A DNA stretch of 14,701 nucleotides, taken from Bdellovibrionales bacterium. Lineage in GTDB: Bacteria > Bdellovibrionota_G > JALEGL01 > JAGRAY01. Each line of letters starts with the position of its first letter. The first letter of the stretch is position 1. The stretch spans positions 1 through 14,701 of the forward strand of contig JAGRAY010000028.1 of assembly GCA_020434375.1 (NCBI GenBank), written 5' to 3'. The position numbers and the translations under genes were made by a program. This document shows positions 13,993 through 14,701 of the stretch, piece after piece. The notes beneath the pieces are model-generated. The model worked only from the letters and a program-made list of their open reading frames with translations, was not told the DNA's origin and made no database searches.

Positions 13993-14701
13993 TTACAATG
14001 TCGGTAAGACATCATGAATACGCGTTAAAATATCAGAAAAAGCTGGTTGCCCTCTGTAATACAGCGAGGATGTTCGTATATACTCTTTTTCGAACAAAGA
14101 CCTTTCAGCTAGATTATCAAGGGTAAAAGCCTCGCTCCTGCTAAGATCTGTGCTGTCACCCTTGAATCTTTCTTTTTTGTAGCTTTCATAAGTATGTGTT
14201 CCGATAAATGCGCGCACTTCGGGTAAATCTAGCAATTGGTAAATATCGTAATAATGTCTTAAAAAATTCTCTGGCATAGCCCGTGTACCTTTGCCCTCTT
14301 TGAATAGGCGATATTTTCGAGCAATCGCTTGAAGTTTTTCTACAAACGTATACTGCGGTTCATAGCATGAAACATGCCTTGCTCGATTATCCTTCACAGA
14401 TATCTTTGAGTTACTTTTCGCCTTTTCAAAGGCCCAAGATGTAATCGTTTTAGGCTGATTCGGGCTGACATTATCAAATCCAACCTCAAGCAAAATACCT
14501 TCTTTCAATCCATCTGGCAGTGGATAGATCGATGGATATAAAATACGTACTCCCCCGTTTCGATATTTTGGGATGTCATCAAAAATTTCATCTCTCATCA
14601 CATCAGATGCCCCGTGTATTTTTTCTTTTAAATAAATGGCAACCCAATCAAAGTATTTCTTTCGAGATATTCGATGTTTTTCATCGTCATGGTTCTTTCC
14701 A
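13993..14701 (-). CDS. AbiEii/AbiGii-family nucleotidyltransferase toxin, 3' part (5' end outside window)
   Basis: An open frame on the minus strand continues to the window edge without a stop, so an internal GTG near 14601 is not a credible start. The visible 236 residues match the middle and C-terminal parts of AbiEii/AbiGii toxins: HRISRKKYFDWVAIYL and RDEIFDDIPKYRNGGVRILY near the front, LLEVGFD, then TFVEKLQAIARKYR and LRHYYDIYQLLD, the lysine and aspartate motifs of the nucleotidyltransferase fold. Family members are toxins of type IV toxin-antitoxin/abortive-infection systems, partnered by AbiEi, which would be encoded upstream, beyond the right edge. The N-terminal GS...D-x-D motif is not in the window, so intactness cannot be judged. 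Confidence 0.85.
   Translation of the reverse strand, partial: GKNHDDEKHRISRKKYFDWVAIYLKEKIHGASDVMRDEIFDDIPKYRNGGVRILYPSIYPLPDGLKEGILLEVGFDNVSPNQPKTITSWAFEKAKSNSKISVKDNRARHVSCYEPQYTFVEKLQAIARKYRLFKEGKGTRAMPENFLRHYYDIYQLLDLPEVRAFIGTHTYESYKKERFKGDSTDLSRSEAFTLDNLAERSLFEKEYIRTSSLYYRGQPAFSDILTRIHDVLPTL

Larger units (their letters stand above)
12436..14701 (-). mobile_element. Element R: left part of a third element (right end outside window)
   Basis: It starts at core 2 and repeats the layout of element M: core, then integrase on the minus strand, then a possible excisionase trace, then defence-type cargo (AbiEii). Its oriT and right boundary are not in the window. The boundary is inferred from the direct repeat and the repeated gene order. 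Confidence 0.5.

Noticed and set aside
1..14701. CRISPR array
   Set aside because: No regularly spaced repeats of 23-40 bp with unique spacers were seen on reading the window.

Overview
The window looks like a bacterial accessory region: a tandem array of integrative mobilizable elements (IMEs) carrying anti-phage and toxin-antitoxin cargo. The host is probably Gram-negative with moderate GC. A member of a less-studied proteobacterial lineage would fit, but nothing here fixes the taxon. No rRNA or complete tRNA gene was seen, and no ordinary housekeeping gene.

The layout is organised by two direct copies of a 16-bp core, CCGATCAGC(T/G)CCACCA, at 7418 and 12436. Each lies just beyond the 3' end of a tyrosine integrase gene on the minus strand. 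The core resembles the conserved 3' end of tRNA-Ala/tmRNA genes (AGCTCCACCA). I read the window as three elements in tandem. Element L (left edge to 7433) holds an origin of transfer, mobC, a relaxase with a primase-like tail, a ribbon-helix-helix-like gene, an excisionase-like gene and a qatA-qatB-qatC defence operon. Element M (7418-12451, about 5.0 kb) holds integrase 1, excisionase 1, a second origin-like box without relaxase genes, a PD-(D/E)XK-type nuclease gene behind a HigB/HigA-like toxin-antitoxin pair, a small membrane protein and an orphan antitoxin-like regulator. Element R (12436 to right edge) holds integrase 2, a small ORF that may be an excisionase remnant, and the 3' part of an AbiEii-type toxin gene.

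The elements appear to be linked. The conserved box of the origin-like site in M matches that in L at about 27 of 30 positions, and each has a hairpin beside it whose stem sequence differs. The L relaxase could therefore mobilise M in trans. Candidate integrase arm-binding repeats (tandem 10-mers, TYTGTGGAWC) occur at both ends of M. The corresponding place at the right end of L has a different tandem repeat (GGATAACA), as expected if L used another integrase, which is not in this window.

The Qat operon is the clearest defence system. QatA (KAP NTPase), QatB and QatC (QueC-like) are intact and translationally coupled. The fourth gene, qatD (TatD-like DNase), is reduced to a possible start of a few codons that runs into the element's attachment-site arm.
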